A stretch of 64,000 bases of DNA from Candidatus Methanoplasma cognatum (GTDB lineage: Archaea; Thermoplasmatota; Thermoplasmata; Methanomassiliicoccales; Methanomethylophilaceae), in the NCBI GenBank assembly GCA_009777615.1, contig WRLM01000001.1, positions 1-64,000 of the forward strand, given 5' to 3'. The notes below the pieces were generated by a model. It was not told the DNA's origin. It ran no database searches and saw only the letters and a list, made by a program, of their open reading frames with translations. The position numbers and the translations under genes are program-made. Positions 52,451 to 61,673 of this stretch are shown in pieces; the first letter of the stretch is position 1, and every line of letters begins with the position of its first letter.

Positions 52451-54220
52451 TTATTTCTTCTTCTTTTTGCCCATGGCCCTGAGATTCTCTTTCACCGCGG
52501 CTTTTATCTCGACCGCTTGGGTCTCGCCGTCGGTGATGTCATTCTCAAAGAAGGACAATACGGCCCATCCGTCCTCCTCCAGTGCTTTTTTTGTGTCGGC
52601 ATCCACTTTTCCTTCTGTGAGGATGTACACGGCCACTTTTGAGTTGATGAAGGCGACCGGTATGATGAGGGGCCCGTAATCCTTTCTGCATCTGAGGCCC
52701 TTGTTCCAGGCGGCCCTCCTGACAAGCGCTTCCGGAGAATTGTCCGTCCAGATGTCCTCTCCTACAGCCTCTTCTTCGGCGGCCTCTCTTTCCTTTGCCT
52801 CGGCTTCAGCCTTTGCAGCAGCCTCTCTTGCTTTCGCTTCAGCCTCAGCCTTTGCAGCAGCCTCTCTTGCTTTCGCTTCAGCCTCAGCCTTTGCAGCAGC
52901 CTCTCTTGCTTTCGCTTCAGCCTCAGCCTTTGCAGCGGCATCCTTATCCGCAGGCAGGGTTTCCGGCGCTTTCGGCGGCTCTGATTTCTTCTCCTCCGCG
53001 GGCTTCGGCTCCGCCGGGGCGGTAACCTTCAGAAGCACTTCCGAAAGGTCCATGATCTTTATCTTGGAGTTGATTTGCTTCGCGCCCTGCGTAAGATTGA
53101 CCACGCAGAAGGGGCAGCATGTGACGAGGATGTCCGCGCCGGTCTCCTCTGCGTCCTTGATCCTCTCCGCCGCGACATTCACGGCCATGTCATTGTATTG
53201 GCTCTTGTATCCGCCTCCGGCGCCGCAGCATCTGGAGTTCTCTCTGTTGCGGTCCATTTCCACAAGCTCTATGCCCTTGATCTTCTTCAGGACATTCCTG
53301 GGGGTCTCAAAGACGCCCATGTGCCTTCCCATGTGGCAGGGGTCGTGGTATGTCACCTTTGCTTTGAACTCGTGGTTGATGGAAAGCTTCTTCTCCGAGA
53401 TCAGTTTCTCCACGTACTGGGAGAAATGGTAAACGTTCTGTCCGGTCTTCGCATAGAACTTTCCGAAGTCGGTGGAGATCGTCTTGTAACAGCCTGAACA
53501 TGTCATCACCATGTCCTTTGCGCCCATTCCGTCCGCTCCCTCAACGACCTTCTCGGCGCATTCGAGCGAGTATCTGTGGGTGCCCGTTCTGAGCAGCGGC
53601 GATGAGCAGCACCATTCTTCAGTGCCGAGCATATTGATCTTCACTCCCGCCCTCGCAAGCACGCGGACGCCGGTCTGCGGAAGTATCTGCTGTCTGTACG
53701 CTCCGGTGCATCCCGCGAAGAAAAGAACATCCGGGGTTTGTGCCCTTTCCACATCCTCAGGCCACCAGTCCCCCCTCTTGGACACCGGTTCTCCGTACGG
53801 GTTGTGGACCTCCCCGACCTTCTTCGCCATGCCTTTGTGGGCGGACATCGGGCCGGCGCCTTCATCCACTATCCATTTCCTGATGGTCTCCCAGAATTCG
53901 ACCAGGGGGATGTTCGCATGGCAGACCGCCTCGCAGTTCCCGCAGCCTGTGCATTTGTACATCGCGTCAACGAAATACGGGCTGAGCGAGACCTCTCTGC
54001 CGAGGAGTTTGTCGACGCCCCCGGCGCTGCTGAGCTGGTTGAGATAGTATATCTTCCCTCTGGGGGTCACCGATTCCCAAGGCGTCTGATCGTGGGCCTC
54101 GCAGACGCTGATGCAGTAGCCGCACTGCAGGCAGGCAGTGAGTTCTTGCTGAACGCGCGGCATCTTTTGGATCTTGATGCTGTCTTTCAGTTTTGAAAAC
54201 GGGTTCTCAAGGGCCTTCAT
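52451..54220 (-). CDS. hdrD: HdrD-like heterodisulfide reductase subunit with extra C-terminal domain
   Basis: I start at ATG 54220 (MKALENPFSK; 589 residues), just after a TATA-like taatatag. Two 4Fe-4S ferredoxin motifs are present (C30-C33-C36-C40 and C90-C93-C96-C100). Two CCG domains follow the pattern C-X31-39-CC-X35-36-C-X2-C: C171, C204-205, C241, C244; and C295, C331-332, C369, C372. HdrD reduces the CoM-S-S-CoB heterodisulfide in methanogenesis. Residues ~427-485 are an Ala/Glu/Lys helix built from 13-residue repeats. Residues ~489-580 form a separate domain with SPEALVRRAAWNKGL and GWAVLSFFENDI, resembling a VSR/DUF559 fold without its acidic residues. Other HdrD-like oxidoreductases (for example GlpC or lactate-type) are possible. 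Confidence 0.82.
   Translation of the reverse strand: MKALENPFSKLKDSIKIQKMPRVQQELTACLQCGYCISVCEAHDQTPWESVTPRGKIYYLNQLSSAGGVDKLLGREVSLSPYFVDAMYKCTGCGNCEAVCHANIPLVEFWETIRKWIVDEGAGPMSAHKGMAKKVGEVHNPYGEPVSKRGDWWPEDVERAQTPDVLFFAGCTGAYRQQILPQTGVRVLARAGVKINMLGTEEWCCSSPLLRTGTHRYSLECAEKVVEGADGMGAKDMVMTCSGCYKTISTDFGKFYAKTGQNVYHFSQYVEKLISEKKLSINHEFKAKVTYHDPCHMGRHMGVFETPRNVLKKIKGIELVEMDRNRENSRCCGAGGGYKSQYNDMAVNVAAERIKDAEETGADILVTCCPFCVVNLTQGAKQINSKIKIMDLSEVLLKVTAPAEPKPAEEKKSEPPKAPETLPADKDAAAKAEAEAKAREAAAKAEAEAKAREAAAKAEAEAKAREAAAKAEAEAKEREAAEEEAVGEDIWTDNSPEALVRRAAWNKGLRCRKDYGPLIIPVAFINSKVAVYILTEGKVDADTKKALEEDGWAVLSFFENDITDGETQAVEIKAAVKENLRAMGKKKKK
52799..52940. repeat. 39-bp in-frame tandem repeat in the hdrD linker
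   Basis: About three and a half near-identical 39-bp units encode AAAKAEAEAKARE-type repeats on the minus strand. They form a charged helical linker between the CCG domains and the C-terminal domain. Repeat slippage could change linker length by 13 residues per unit. Confidence 0.85.
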
Positions 54221-54381
54221 AATGAAAAGAGAAAAACGCACGCTCCTATATTAAAGCTTTTGAATAGGCAATATGTGCCAACATGCGGTTTTTATTCTTT
54301 TCGGCGGCACGAGCCGACCAACTGTCACGCGGTAAAGAGTAAGACAATCATCTGAAATATTTTGAAGGATATCCGCAGGCG

Positions 54382-56574
54382 ATGGACAAATACCTTGAGC
54401 TTAAGGTCGCGATGGCGGAGAGGCAGTCCGAGGTAGGATATGGGAGGGCGAGGATCGACAACGAGTCCCGCAGGTACCTCGGTCTTGACCTGGGAGATAT
54501 CATCGAGATAATAGGCAAAAGGACGGTCGTGGCGAAGATATTCAAAGGGGAGGCCGGCGACGACGGCATGAGGCTCATACGCATAGACGGCCCAACGAGG
54601 ACATGCGCCGGCGTGAGCGTGGACGAGACAGTGCGCATAAGGAAATGCGATCCCGGCATAGCGCAGAAGGTGGTCCTCAGTCCCAACATATCCGAGGGCA
54701 AAAGGATCAGTTATGAGGAAGGCGTAGAGAACATGTTCCGGAGCGGGCTCCTGTGGAGGCCGCTCATCGTAGGCATGGACATAATGCTGTCGAACATCGC
54801 CCTTATGGGCAACAGGGTGCCCTACAATGTCACTTCGACGGTTCCCCCTGGACCGGTGGTCGTCGGCGAGGACACGGAGATAGTGGTAAGGAGCGAGCCT
54901 GCCAAAAAGGATAAGAACGTGCGGACGGGACGCACCACATATGATGACATAGGAGGGCTGGATGAGGAGCTGCGGAGGATAAGGGAGATGATAGAGCTCC
55001 CGCTCAAACATCCGGAGCTTTTCGACCGCATGGGTATATCCGCGCCTAAGGGCGTGCTGCTGTTCGGGCCCCCAGGCACCGGCAAGACGCTGATAGCGGA
55101 GGCGGTCGCAAACGAGTCCGGCGCGTCTTTTTATTCGATCCGCGGGCCGGAGATAATGGGCAGATACTATGGGCAGAGCGAAGAGAGGCTCAGGAAGATA
55201 TTCGAGGAGGCCGAGGAGAACGCCCCGAGCATAATATTCCTTGACGAGATAGATTCGATAGCCCCGAACAGGGACTCCACCTACGGAGAGGTGGAAAGGC
55301 GGGTGGTGGCGCAGCTTCTGACGCTCATGGACGGAATGGGCGGAAGAGGGGATGTGATAGTGATCGGAGCTACCAACAGAGAGGATTCGATAGACCCCGC
55401 GCTCAGAAGGCCGGGAAGATTCGACAGGGAGATAGAGATCGGCGTCCCGAACACCAAGGGAAGGAAAAGCATCCTGGAGGTACACACAAGGGACATGCCG
55501 CTGTCAGATGATGTGGAGATAGAGAAGCTGGCGGGGACGACGCAGGGGTTCGTCGGAGCGGATCTCGCCTCGCTGGCCAGGGAATCAGCCATGAAATGCC
55601 TCAGCAAGCACATATCCAAACTTGATCTGGATAAGCCGGTGCCGCAGTCGACGCTTGAGACGATGAAGGTATGTATGACAGATTTCGCAGACGCGCTTGC
55701 AGACATAGAACCGAGCGGCATGAGGGAGGTATTCGTGGAAATACCCAAGACCACCTGGGACGACATAGGCGGCCTGGAACATATAAGGAAAGAGATCGAG
55801 GAGGTATTCGTCCCCACCGAGGAACACAAGTCCTTTGAAAGGCTGGGAATAAGTCCGGGGAAGGCGGTCCTGCTCTACGGCCCCCCGGGAACAGGCAAGA
55901 CCCTTATCGCCAAGGCTGTGGCGAACGAATCCGGCGCGAACTTCATCGCAATAAGCGGACCGGAGATAGCCAGCAAATGGATGGGGGAATCGGAACGGGC
56001 CATAAGGAAGATATTCAAGAAAGCAAAGCAGATGGCGCCCTGCATAATATTCTTTGACGAGATAGATTCGATCGCCCCCGTAAGGGGCGGAGGCGACTCC
56101 CAGGCGTGGGAGAGAGTGGTGGCGCAGCTGCTGACGTCGATGGACGGCATCGAAAGCATGAACAGAGTGATGGTCATGGCGGCTACCAACCGTCCCGATA
56201 TGATCGACCCGGCGCTGCTGAGGCCCGGAAGGATGGACCGCATGATACTGGTGGGAAGGCCCGGTCCGGAAGAGCGCAAGAGCATACTTAAGGTGCACAC
56301 GGCGAAGATGCCGCTTAAAGACATCGATCTCGAGTCGGTCGCCAGAGCGACGGAGGGATACGTCGGCGCAGACATAGCTTCGCTGTGCAGGGAGGCCGGA
56401 TTGTCCGCATACCGCAGGGACAGCGCCGCGCAGTACGTGACCGAAAAGGACTTCAGGGCCGCGATGAGCATAGTGGGCCCCTCGGTGGATGAGGCTACTT
56501 TCGAGAAGTATGAGTCACTGAGCAAAGAGATGAGAAAGCTCCGCATGGGGTGGAATGACCCCTTCTATGGGTAA
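54382..56574 (+). CDS. cdc48: Cdc48/VCP-type double AAA+ ATPase
   Basis: This 730-residue protein has an N-terminal substrate-binding domain (1-180). Two AAA+ modules follow: D1 with GPPGTGKT (229-236) and FLDEID, and D2 with GPPGTGKT (500-507) and FFDEID (558-562), each with an SRH-type arginine region (RRPGRFD, LRPGRMD). It forms hexamers that unfold proteins by threading. The last three residues, F-Y-G, fit the HbYX rule for docking on the 20S proteasome, and the end NDPFYG also recalls the p97 tail. It is monocistronic, divergent from hdrD. Confidence 0.95.
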   Translation: MDKYLELKVAMAERQSEVGYGRARIDNESRRYLGLDLGDIIEIIGKRTVVAKIFKGEAGDDGMRLIRIDGPTRTCAGVSVDETVRIRKCDPGIAQKVVLSPNISEGKRISYEEGVENMFRSGLLWRPLIVGMDIMLSNIALMGNRVPYNVTSTVPPGPVVVGEDTEIVVRSEPAKKDKNVRTGRTTYDDIGGLDEELRRIREMIELPLKHPELFDRMGISAPKGVLLFGPPGTGKTLIAEAVANESGASFYSIRGPEIMGRYYGQSEERLRKIFEEAEENAPSIIFLDEIDSIAPNRDSTYGEVERRVVAQLLTLMDGMGGRGDVIVIGATNREDSIDPALRRPGRFDREIEIGVPNTKGRKSILEVHTRDMPLSDDVEIEKLAGTTQGFVGADLASLARESAMKCLSKHISKLDLDKPVPQSTLETMKVCMTDFADALADIEPSGMREVFVEIPKTTWDDIGGLEHIRKEIEEVFVPTEEHKSFERLGISPGKAVLLYGPPGTGKTLIAKAVANESGANFIAISGPEIASKWMGESERAIRKIFKKAKQMAPCIIFFDEIDSIAPVRGGGDSQAWERVVAQLLTSMDGIESMNRVMVMAATNRPDMIDPALLRPGRMDRMILVGRPGPEERKSILKVHTAKMPLKDIDLESVARATEGYVGADIASLCREAGLSAYRRDSAAQYVTEKDFRAAMSIVGPSVDEATFEKYESLSKEMRKLRMGWNDPFYG

Positions 56575-56812
56575 ATGCGCGATATGTATGAATGACCGCT
56601 GTCCAGTTGCGGAGTCTGAGGAATTGGATATGGGCGTGGCCATCAGATCTATGAAAAGTGAAACCTAGTAAACTTATTTTAACCCAAATTCTGCCTCCTA
56701 GGCGCTCAGAATTTATGCTAAATGCCCGCATTTGAGATCAAATTACTCTGAATGCTCAGCCGTTCAGCGCAGTCGTCCGTTACAAAGTTTTAAACTGTGC
56801 GGAGGCGGTATC
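56575..56812. other. AT-rich intergenic region before the mntA/hepT locus
   Basis: No gene is seen. The stretch has several short inverted repeats, for example ctgaa/ttcag near 56751-56770. A ggaggcgg Shine-Dalgarno site at 56801-56808 serves the downstream gene. Confidence 0.35.
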
Positions 56813-57130
56813 TTGATCATGGTCTCTGCGAAAAAAAAGATATATTCCATCAGTGAGCTGAAGGAGGTAGTGGCGCCTGTAGCGGAGCAGTACGGGGTCG
56901 CTAAAGTGTATCTTTTTGGTTCAGTGGCCAGAGGGGACCATGATGAAAACAGCGACTATGACTTCTGCATTGAATCGGGGAAGATACGCGGGCTGATCGC
57001 ACTTTCAGGATTCTTTCAGGATCTGTGTTATGCAGTGGGACGTGAAATAGATCTTGTTGATATCAAAGCCTTAGACCCGGGATTTCTGAAGGTCGTTATG
57101 TCCGAGGGGATTATAGTATATGAGGGATGA
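56813..57130 (+). CDS. mntA: MntA-type nucleotidyltransferase antitoxin
   Basis: This small protein has the minimal nucleotidyltransferase signature GSVARG...SDYD and a third acidic residue in EIDLVDI. MntA antitoxins transfer AMP to the HepT toxin and so inactivate it. TTG 56813 sits seven bases after GGAGG and is the better start; ATG 56819 is two codons in. The frame overlaps the hepT start by 11 bases. The paired arrangement supports the antitoxin role over a free nucleotidyltransferase. Confidence 0.85.
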   Translation: MIMVSAKKKIYSISELKEVVAPVAEQYGVAKVYLFGSVARGDHDENSDYDFCIESGKIRGLIALSGFFQDLCYAVGREIDLVDIKALDPGFLKVVMSEGIIVYEG

Positions 57131-57470
57131 TAGGCGCATCTTGGTAAAGATAATTGGTCACTGTAACGATATCGAGGATGCTCTCCAATACTTTGGCAGG
57201 GACGAAGAAGATTTTCTTGGCAATAAGTTCTTCCAAAAAAGTTGTATCCTCGATATTTTTCAGATAGGAGAAGCCGTAAAATCGTTATCGTTCGGGTTAA
57301 CGAACGAGAATAGGGATATTCCATGGAAGGAAATAGCCGGATTTAGAAATTTGATCGCCCACGACTACGAACGGGTCAGTCTGAAAGACACGTGGATAGC
57401 GGTGACCGAAGAGGCGCCCGAACTAAAGATAGTGTGCGAGAGGATATTGGCAGGGCTCACTGATCAATAA
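57120..57470 (+). CDS. hepT: HepT-family toxin
   Basis: This 116-residue helical protein has the HEPN RX4HXY motif as R76-N-L-I-A-H81-D-Y83. HepT toxins are RNases that attack tRNA or mRNA, and the motif tyrosine is the site AMPylated by MntA. The gene overlaps mntA by 11 bases, so the antitoxin is made first. All motif residues are present, so the toxin should be active. Confidence 0.88.
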   Translation: MRDDRRILVKIIGHCNDIEDALQYFGRDEEDFLGNKFFQKSCILDIFQIGEAVKSLSFGLTNENRDIPWKEIAGFRNLIAHDYERVSLKDTWIAVTEEAPELKIVCERILAGLTDQ

Positions 57471-57596
57471 TAAACTGCCGCGGGATGAGAGCGTTCCCGT
57501 GCCCAGCGAAACGATCGCAAATTATTCAACATGGTCGCTGCGGCTAAAGGATACATATACTGTCTCAGACATACCAAACACAGCACGGGCGATATT

Positions 57597-57836
57597 ATGG
57601 AGGACAGGATCTTCAGCAGAGAGATCATCGGCAAAGAGGTCGAAACGATAACCGGGCGCACGGTTGGAGTACTTGAGGATATTGTCATAGACACCGAGGA
57701 CGGGTCGATAAAGTATCTTCTGATATCGACCGCCGGCAACGTGTTGGGGGAATCGCACAAAGTGGATGAAAAAGGCAGGGCCGTGGTGGAGACGGACCGC
57801 ATAAGGATCAGCGGGAACAGGCTGATTATCAACTGA
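57597..57836 (+). CDS. PRC-barrel domain protein
   Basis: I start at ATG 57597 (MEDRIFSREIIG), giving 79 residues. The pattern of GKEV-T-GRTVGVLEDIVID followed by GSIKYLLIS is a PRC barrel, the small beta-barrel seen in RimM and photosynthetic reaction centre H subunits. Archaea carry many stand-alone copies; a role in cell division has been reported for some (CdpB), but cannot be assigned here. Its 3' end lies eight bases inside the converging elp3 end. Confidence 0.82.
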   Translation: MEDRIFSREIIGKEVETITGRTVGVLEDIVIDTEDGSIKYLLISTAGNVLGESHKVDEKGRAVVETDRIRISGNRLIIN

Positions 57837-59379
57837 GAGGTTTGACCATAAAGGGTTCTTCCAGAACGTACCCGAGCGTTTCGTAGTACCTTCTCACGCC
57901 GATGCCGCTGTTGACCCTGATCCTTTTCTTCCCGTCAAGGGCCGCAAGACGCTCTGCCTCAAGCATAAGCTCTTTTCCGAACCCTCTGTGCTGCCAGTCC
58001 TCTCCTTCGGAGCCGATCGCCGCTGCCTTCCCGAAGACCTTAAGTTCCCTGATGGTCGCGGTGTCGGTCCCGTCCGTCCTCAGTCTGGCATAGCCGATTA
58101 TAGAGTCTTTGTATTCAAGGGAGATGAACCTTTCCGCACCGCCGCTTGCTTCATATTCCATGATCTTCAGTTCGATGAGCTCAGGATCCTCCAGGACCTC
58201 TCCGGTATGTCCGACCTCCCTGCATCTGATGCATCTGCAGGATACGCCGTTGGCGTCCATGCTCTCCCTGACAAGCTGGCGGATGTTGCTCTTGAGGATC
58301 CCGGCGGCTATCTGCGGCGCCGGGATATCCCTTTGTATCCTCTGGATCCTGACATATTCGGGAACGGCCGATTTCATCTTTGAAAGGAGGTCCACTGCCG
58401 TATCCACATCGTATGGTACGTATTCCCCTCTTTTCCACATGTCGTAGAGTTCGGTCCCCTGAATGACCAGCGCCGGATAGAATTTCAGCATGTCCGGCCG
58501 GAAATCCGGATCGTCGAAGATGCGTTCGAAGCATTCGAGGTCTTTTTTCGGGTCGGACCCCGGGAGTCCGGGCATTATATGGTAGCATACTTTGAGGCCG
58601 CGGTCCTTGCAGGACCTTGTGGAATCCTTTACTTCTTTTACTCCGTGCCCTCTCTTTGATATCGAAAGTATACCGTCATCAAGTATCTGAACACCCAGCT
58701 CGACCCTCGTGGCGCCGAGCAGCATGGCCTGTTCGACCTGTTCGTCGCCGAACACGTCCGGTCTTGTCTCCACGGTCAGGCCGACGCACCGGTGTTCGGA
58801 GGTCTCATTCTTCCTCTGCGCTTCCCTGAGGTCAGACGACGCCTCTCCGTTCATCGCGTCGAGGCACCTTTGTACAAACCACTCCTGGTATCCCCTGTCT
58901 CTTGACGTGAAGGTCCCGCCCATGATGATGAGATCTATCTTATCGGTCCCGTGGCCTATGGCGGTCAGCTGGTCGATCCTGTCCTTAACCTGAAGGAAAG
59001 GGTCGTAATCGTTCCTGCCGGCCCTTCTGGCGGCGGGTTCCTTTCCGGTATAGGACTGGGGCGATCCGTTCTCGACCCCTCCGGGGCAGTAGGAGCATTT
59101 CCCGTGAGGACAGGGGTGAGGGGAGGTCATCACCGCCACCACCGCCACGCCGCTCAGGGTGCGCATGGGCTTTTTGATCAGGAGCGGCTCAAGAAGCTTT
59201 CTGTCGCCGGGTCCGACCTCTCTCAGTATGCTTGAGTTCGGAGGCACATCCGTCAGCCCCAGCTCGCCGCAGAGCTCTATTTTCATTCTCTGTATGCCGT
59301 CTCTGTCCCTCACCGCCCCCTCCTTCACGGCGGAGATGATCTTCCGGCTGAGTTCTTTGATCAGATGGCTGTCATTCAT
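57829..59379 (-). CDS. elp3: tRNA uridine(34) 5-carboxymethylaminomethyl synthase Elp3
   Basis: I start at ATG 59379 (MNDSHLIKELSR), giving 516 residues; the longer frame from 59637 is the shadow of the upstream gene. The radical-SAM cluster ligands are C90, C95 and C98 (CPHGKCSYC). A GNAT acetyltransferase domain follows at the C-terminus (GFGKELMLEAE). Archaeal Elp3 works without other Elongator subunits to modify wobble uridine. Its ATG overlaps the stop of the upstream regulator (ATGA). Confidence 0.95.
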   Translation of the reverse strand: MNDSHLIKELSRKIISAVKEGAVRDRDGIQRMKIELCGELGLTDVPPNSSILREVGPGDRKLLEPLLIKKPMRTLSGVAVVAVMTSPHPCPHGKCSYCPGGVENGSPQSYTGKEPAARRAGRNDYDPFLQVKDRIDQLTAIGHGTDKIDLIIMGGTFTSRDRGYQEWFVQRCLDAMNGEASSDLREAQRKNETSEHRCVGLTVETRPDVFGDEQVEQAMLLGATRVELGVQILDDGILSISKRGHGVKEVKDSTRSCKDRGLKVCYHIMPGLPGSDPKKDLECFERIFDDPDFRPDMLKFYPALVIQGTELYDMWKRGEYVPYDVDTAVDLLSKMKSAVPEYVRIQRIQRDIPAPQIAAGILKSNIRQLVRESMDANGVSCRCIRCREVGHTGEVLEDPELIELKIMEYEASGGAERFISLEYKDSIIGYARLRTDGTDTATIRELKVFGKAAAIGSEGEDWQHRGFGKELMLEAERLAALDGKKRIRVNSGIGVRRYYETLGYVLEEPFMVKPLS

Positions 59380-59831
59380 CCGTTCTCTGACCTCGCGAGG
59401 GACTGGAAGTGCGATACCGTCCGCCTGTAGTTCTCCATGGCCATGCTGACGTTCGCCTCGGTGAAGTTCCAGGCCTTGGACAGATCCCCATATCTGATCC
59501 TGTAACCTTTCCTGACGGCGCCGTCGAACTCCACGTCGATGCTCTCCAGAAGATCCATCGATTTCAGCTTGTTGATGTGCCTGTATATCGTAGGTTTGGT
59601 GGTCTCCAGAAGTGCGGCCAGCTCTTCTACCGCCCAAGCTTTGTTTATATTCTTCATGAAGAAGTCCATGAACAGTTTGTACGGCACGCTGTCCCTTACG
59701 TTCGTCGCAGAGGTCTTGGGATCATATCCTTTCGGTATGTATCCGATCTGCACCAGGAATGTCTCCGCAACTATGTCCTTATCCGTCACAGCGTTCATGG
59801 GGGTGTTGCTGACAACTTGTAGTTCAAACAA
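59376..59831 (-). CDS. Winged-helix transcriptional regulator upstream of elp3
   Basis: This 151-residue protein has a winged-helix segment, WAVEELAALLETTKPTIYRH followed by a wing, at about residues 66-110. The N-terminal ~60 residues form a second domain that I do not recognise. It overlaps elp3 by four bases and is co-translated with it, so it could control its own operon. It resembles archaeal ArsR/TrmB-like regulators; the signal is unknown. Confidence 0.75.
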   Translation of the reverse strand: MFELQVVSNTPMNAVTDKDIVAETFLVQIGYIPKGYDPKTSATNVRDSVPYKLFMDFFMKNINKAWAVEELAALLETTKPTIYRHINKLKSMDLLESIDVEFDGAVRKGYRIRYGDLSKAWNFTEANVSMAMENYRRTVSHFQSLARSENG

Positions 59832-59883
59832 TGTTACATCTCCCGCTATGCGAGCAAATAGTTAAGATGATATTTTAATTTGT

Positions 59884-60396
59884 TCAGACCAGACCTTTAA
59901 TGTCGTCAAGCGCTTTAAGGACGCTTCCCAGAGGCATGACCGGAGATACCGGTATGCGGAGTATCTTTTTCACCGTGAGCGCGATGATGGGAGCGCAGAC
60001 AATTGCGAGCGCGCCGTCCCGTTCCGCTCTCACCGCCGCTATTATCGCGTCCTCGACGGTCGAGATGGGATATTCCCTGATGAATATGGTCCTGCCGTCC
60101 ACGACCATGGTCTTCGGGAGAGACTCCATGAAAGTAGACGACGCTATGACGGCGACGAACTTATCGATATCGGATCGGCTGATCATGGTCAGCGCGCGGA
60201 TTATATCCCTCACCGTTCTCAGGTTGGGTTCGCGTTTCTCCTCAAGCAGCTTGTACATGGTGCTCTGCGAGATGCCGGATATGGAGCAGAATTCGCTCAG
60301 CGACATATCGAGTTCGTCATAGAGCATATTCCGGAATGCTTTCTGGAACCCCCCCTCTTCCCGGAGCATGCTTGAGATGAGGTCCTCTACTGTCAT
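59884..60396 (-). CDS. Helix-turn-helix regulator of the thioredoxin operon
   Basis: I start at ATG 60396 (MTVEDLISSML), giving 170 residues. Residues ~25-60 form an XRE-type helix-turn-helix (LSEFCSISGISQSTMYKLLE). The C-terminal half (RTIFIREYPISTVEDAIIAA, then IVCAPIIALTVKKI) resembles the sensor part of archaeal regulators of the PrpR-N-like type; this is tentative. Its start overlaps the trxB stop by four bases, which links it to redox control. Confidence 0.72.
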   Translation of the reverse strand: MTVEDLISSMLREEGGFQKAFRNMLYDELDMSLSEFCSISGISQSTMYKLLEEKREPNLRTVRDIIRALTMISRSDIDKFVAVIASSTFMESLPKTMVVDGRTIFIREYPISTVEDAIIAAVRAERDGALAIVCAPIIALTVKKILRIPVSPVMPLGSVLKALDDIKGLV

Positions 60397-61280
60397 TTGT
60401 CGCCTTTTGCCCTGCCCGCCGCACCGAGTCCCGCCACAGCTCCCTCGCCGACGGCTTTGGCCAGCTGCCACGGCCCCCCGGTAATGTCCCCGCAGGCGAA
60501 GACGCCCGGGACGGAGGTCTCGCATTTATCGTCTGTTTTAATGGAATCGTCCGCTTCCGGCATCACGCCGAGGTCCATCGCCAGATCGGCGGAGGATCTT
60601 CCTCCGAGCACAATGAATATTCCGTCGACGGCGATCTCTTCCCCATTCTCAAAAAGAAGCGATCCGACCTTTTCGCCGCCCCTGATCTCTTTCGGGATCC
60701 CGGCGACGATCTTCGCGCCGGCGCCTGACGCCCTATCCACAAGGTTCCCGTCCGCGGAGACGTTCTTGCTGACCCAGTACACTTCGGAAGCATATCTGGT
60801 CATGAGTTCCGCCGACACGGCGGCTTCCGACTCGTCCCCTATCACCGCGACCTTGAGTCCCTTGTAGAAGTTGCAGTCGCACTCCGCACAGTAGCTGACG
60901 CCTTTGCCGAGGAATTCTTTCTCCCCCGGTATGTTCAGCTTTGCTCTGGATATTCCCGTGGCAATTATGACCGACTTGCAGAATATCTCCTCTCCGGATT
61001 CTACCGTTATACTGAAGCCGCCGCTTTGCGCCGCGGCCCCGGTCACGTTCAGATCAAGGTGTCTGCATCCGAACGACAGCGCCTGCTCCAACCCCCTCTT
61101 TAGCAGTTCCGAGCCGTCCGTCTTTCCGGCCACACCGAAGTAGTTCTCAACATGTGCGCCGGAAAGCGCACTGTTCTTTACTTTTCCGATGATCACGGTG
61201 TCAGCCTTTTTTCGGGATGAATGTATTCCCGCCTGCAGACCGGCCGGCCCGCAGCCTATTATCACTACGTCAGCGTTCAT
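60393..61280 (-). CDS. trxB: Thioredoxin reductase-like flavoprotein
   Basis: This 295-residue protein has the FAD-binding GCGPAG (9-14), the redox-active pair C131-A-E-C134, and the C-terminal FAD segment GVFACGDITGG. The second nucleotide site reads GDESEAA (148-154), not the usual GGGNSA. The HRR motif that holds the NADPH phosphate is absent. The electron donor may therefore be NADH, a ferredoxin or F420H2, as is known for some archaeal relatives. It lies three bases after trxA, its likely substrate. Confidence 0.9.
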   Translation of the reverse strand: MNADVVIIGCGPAGLQAGIHSSRKKADTVIIGKVKNSALSGAHVENYFGVAGKTDGSELLKRGLEQALSFGCRHLDLNVTGAAAQSGGFSITVESGEEIFCKSVIIATGISRAKLNIPGEKEFLGKGVSYCAECDCNFYKGLKVAVIGDESEAAVSAELMTRYASEVYWVSKNVSADGNLVDRASGAGAKIVAGIPKEIRGGEKVGSLLFENGEEIAVDGIFIVLGGRSSADLAMDLGVMPEADDSIKTDDKCETSVPGVFACGDITGGPWQLAKAVGEGAVAGLGAAGRAKGDK

Positions 61281-61283
61281 CTC

Positions 61284-61595
61284 TCACATATTTTCAACGT
61301 AATCTGTTAGTTCCTCTTTGCTCCTCAGCCCCACAAAGGTATCGACAAGGACGCCTTCTTTGAATACCAGCAGGGTCGGGATAGCTCTTATCCCGAACCT
61401 TACGGATATCGCCTGGTTGTTGTCTACATTGAGTTTGGCCACCCCGGCCTTCCCTTCCAATTCGGTGGAAAGCTTTTCCATTATGGGGGTCATTCTCCTG
61501 CACGGGCCGCACCATGGCGCCCAGCAGTCTATCACTGCGATTCCGTTGTCTGCAATGAATTTATCAAAGGTGTCGTCTGTTAGTTCCGTGACCAT
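61284..61595 (-). CDS. trxA: Thioredoxin
   Basis: I start at ATG 61595, seven bases after a ggagg site; a TTG one codon earlier is less likely. The 103-residue protein has the active site WCGPC (C29, C32), the buried aspartate in VIDCWA, and cis-proline in AIPTLLVF. It reduces protein disulfides using electrons from the reductase encoded three bases downstream. The operon is trxA-trxB-regulator. Confidence 0.95.
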   Translation of the reverse strand: MVTELTDDTFDKFIADNGIAVIDCWAPWCGPCRRMTPIMEKLSTELEGKAGVAKLNVDNNQAISVRFGIRAIPTLLVFKEGVLVDTFVGLRSKEELTDYVENM

Positions 61596-61673
61596 CAATT
61601 TTCCTCCCTACGCACCGTCATACTTATAAACAGATAAATAAGTTTAGAGCGAACAAAAAGGCAGGTCAGAAAG

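Noticed and set aside
52799-52940. 39-bp tandem repeats as a non-coding repeat element
   Set aside because: They are in frame and encode the helical linker of the HdrD-like protein.
59380-59637. Extended N-terminus of Elp3
   Set aside because: The extra 86 residues are the other-frame reading of the upstream regulator gene; Elp3 homology begins at 59379.
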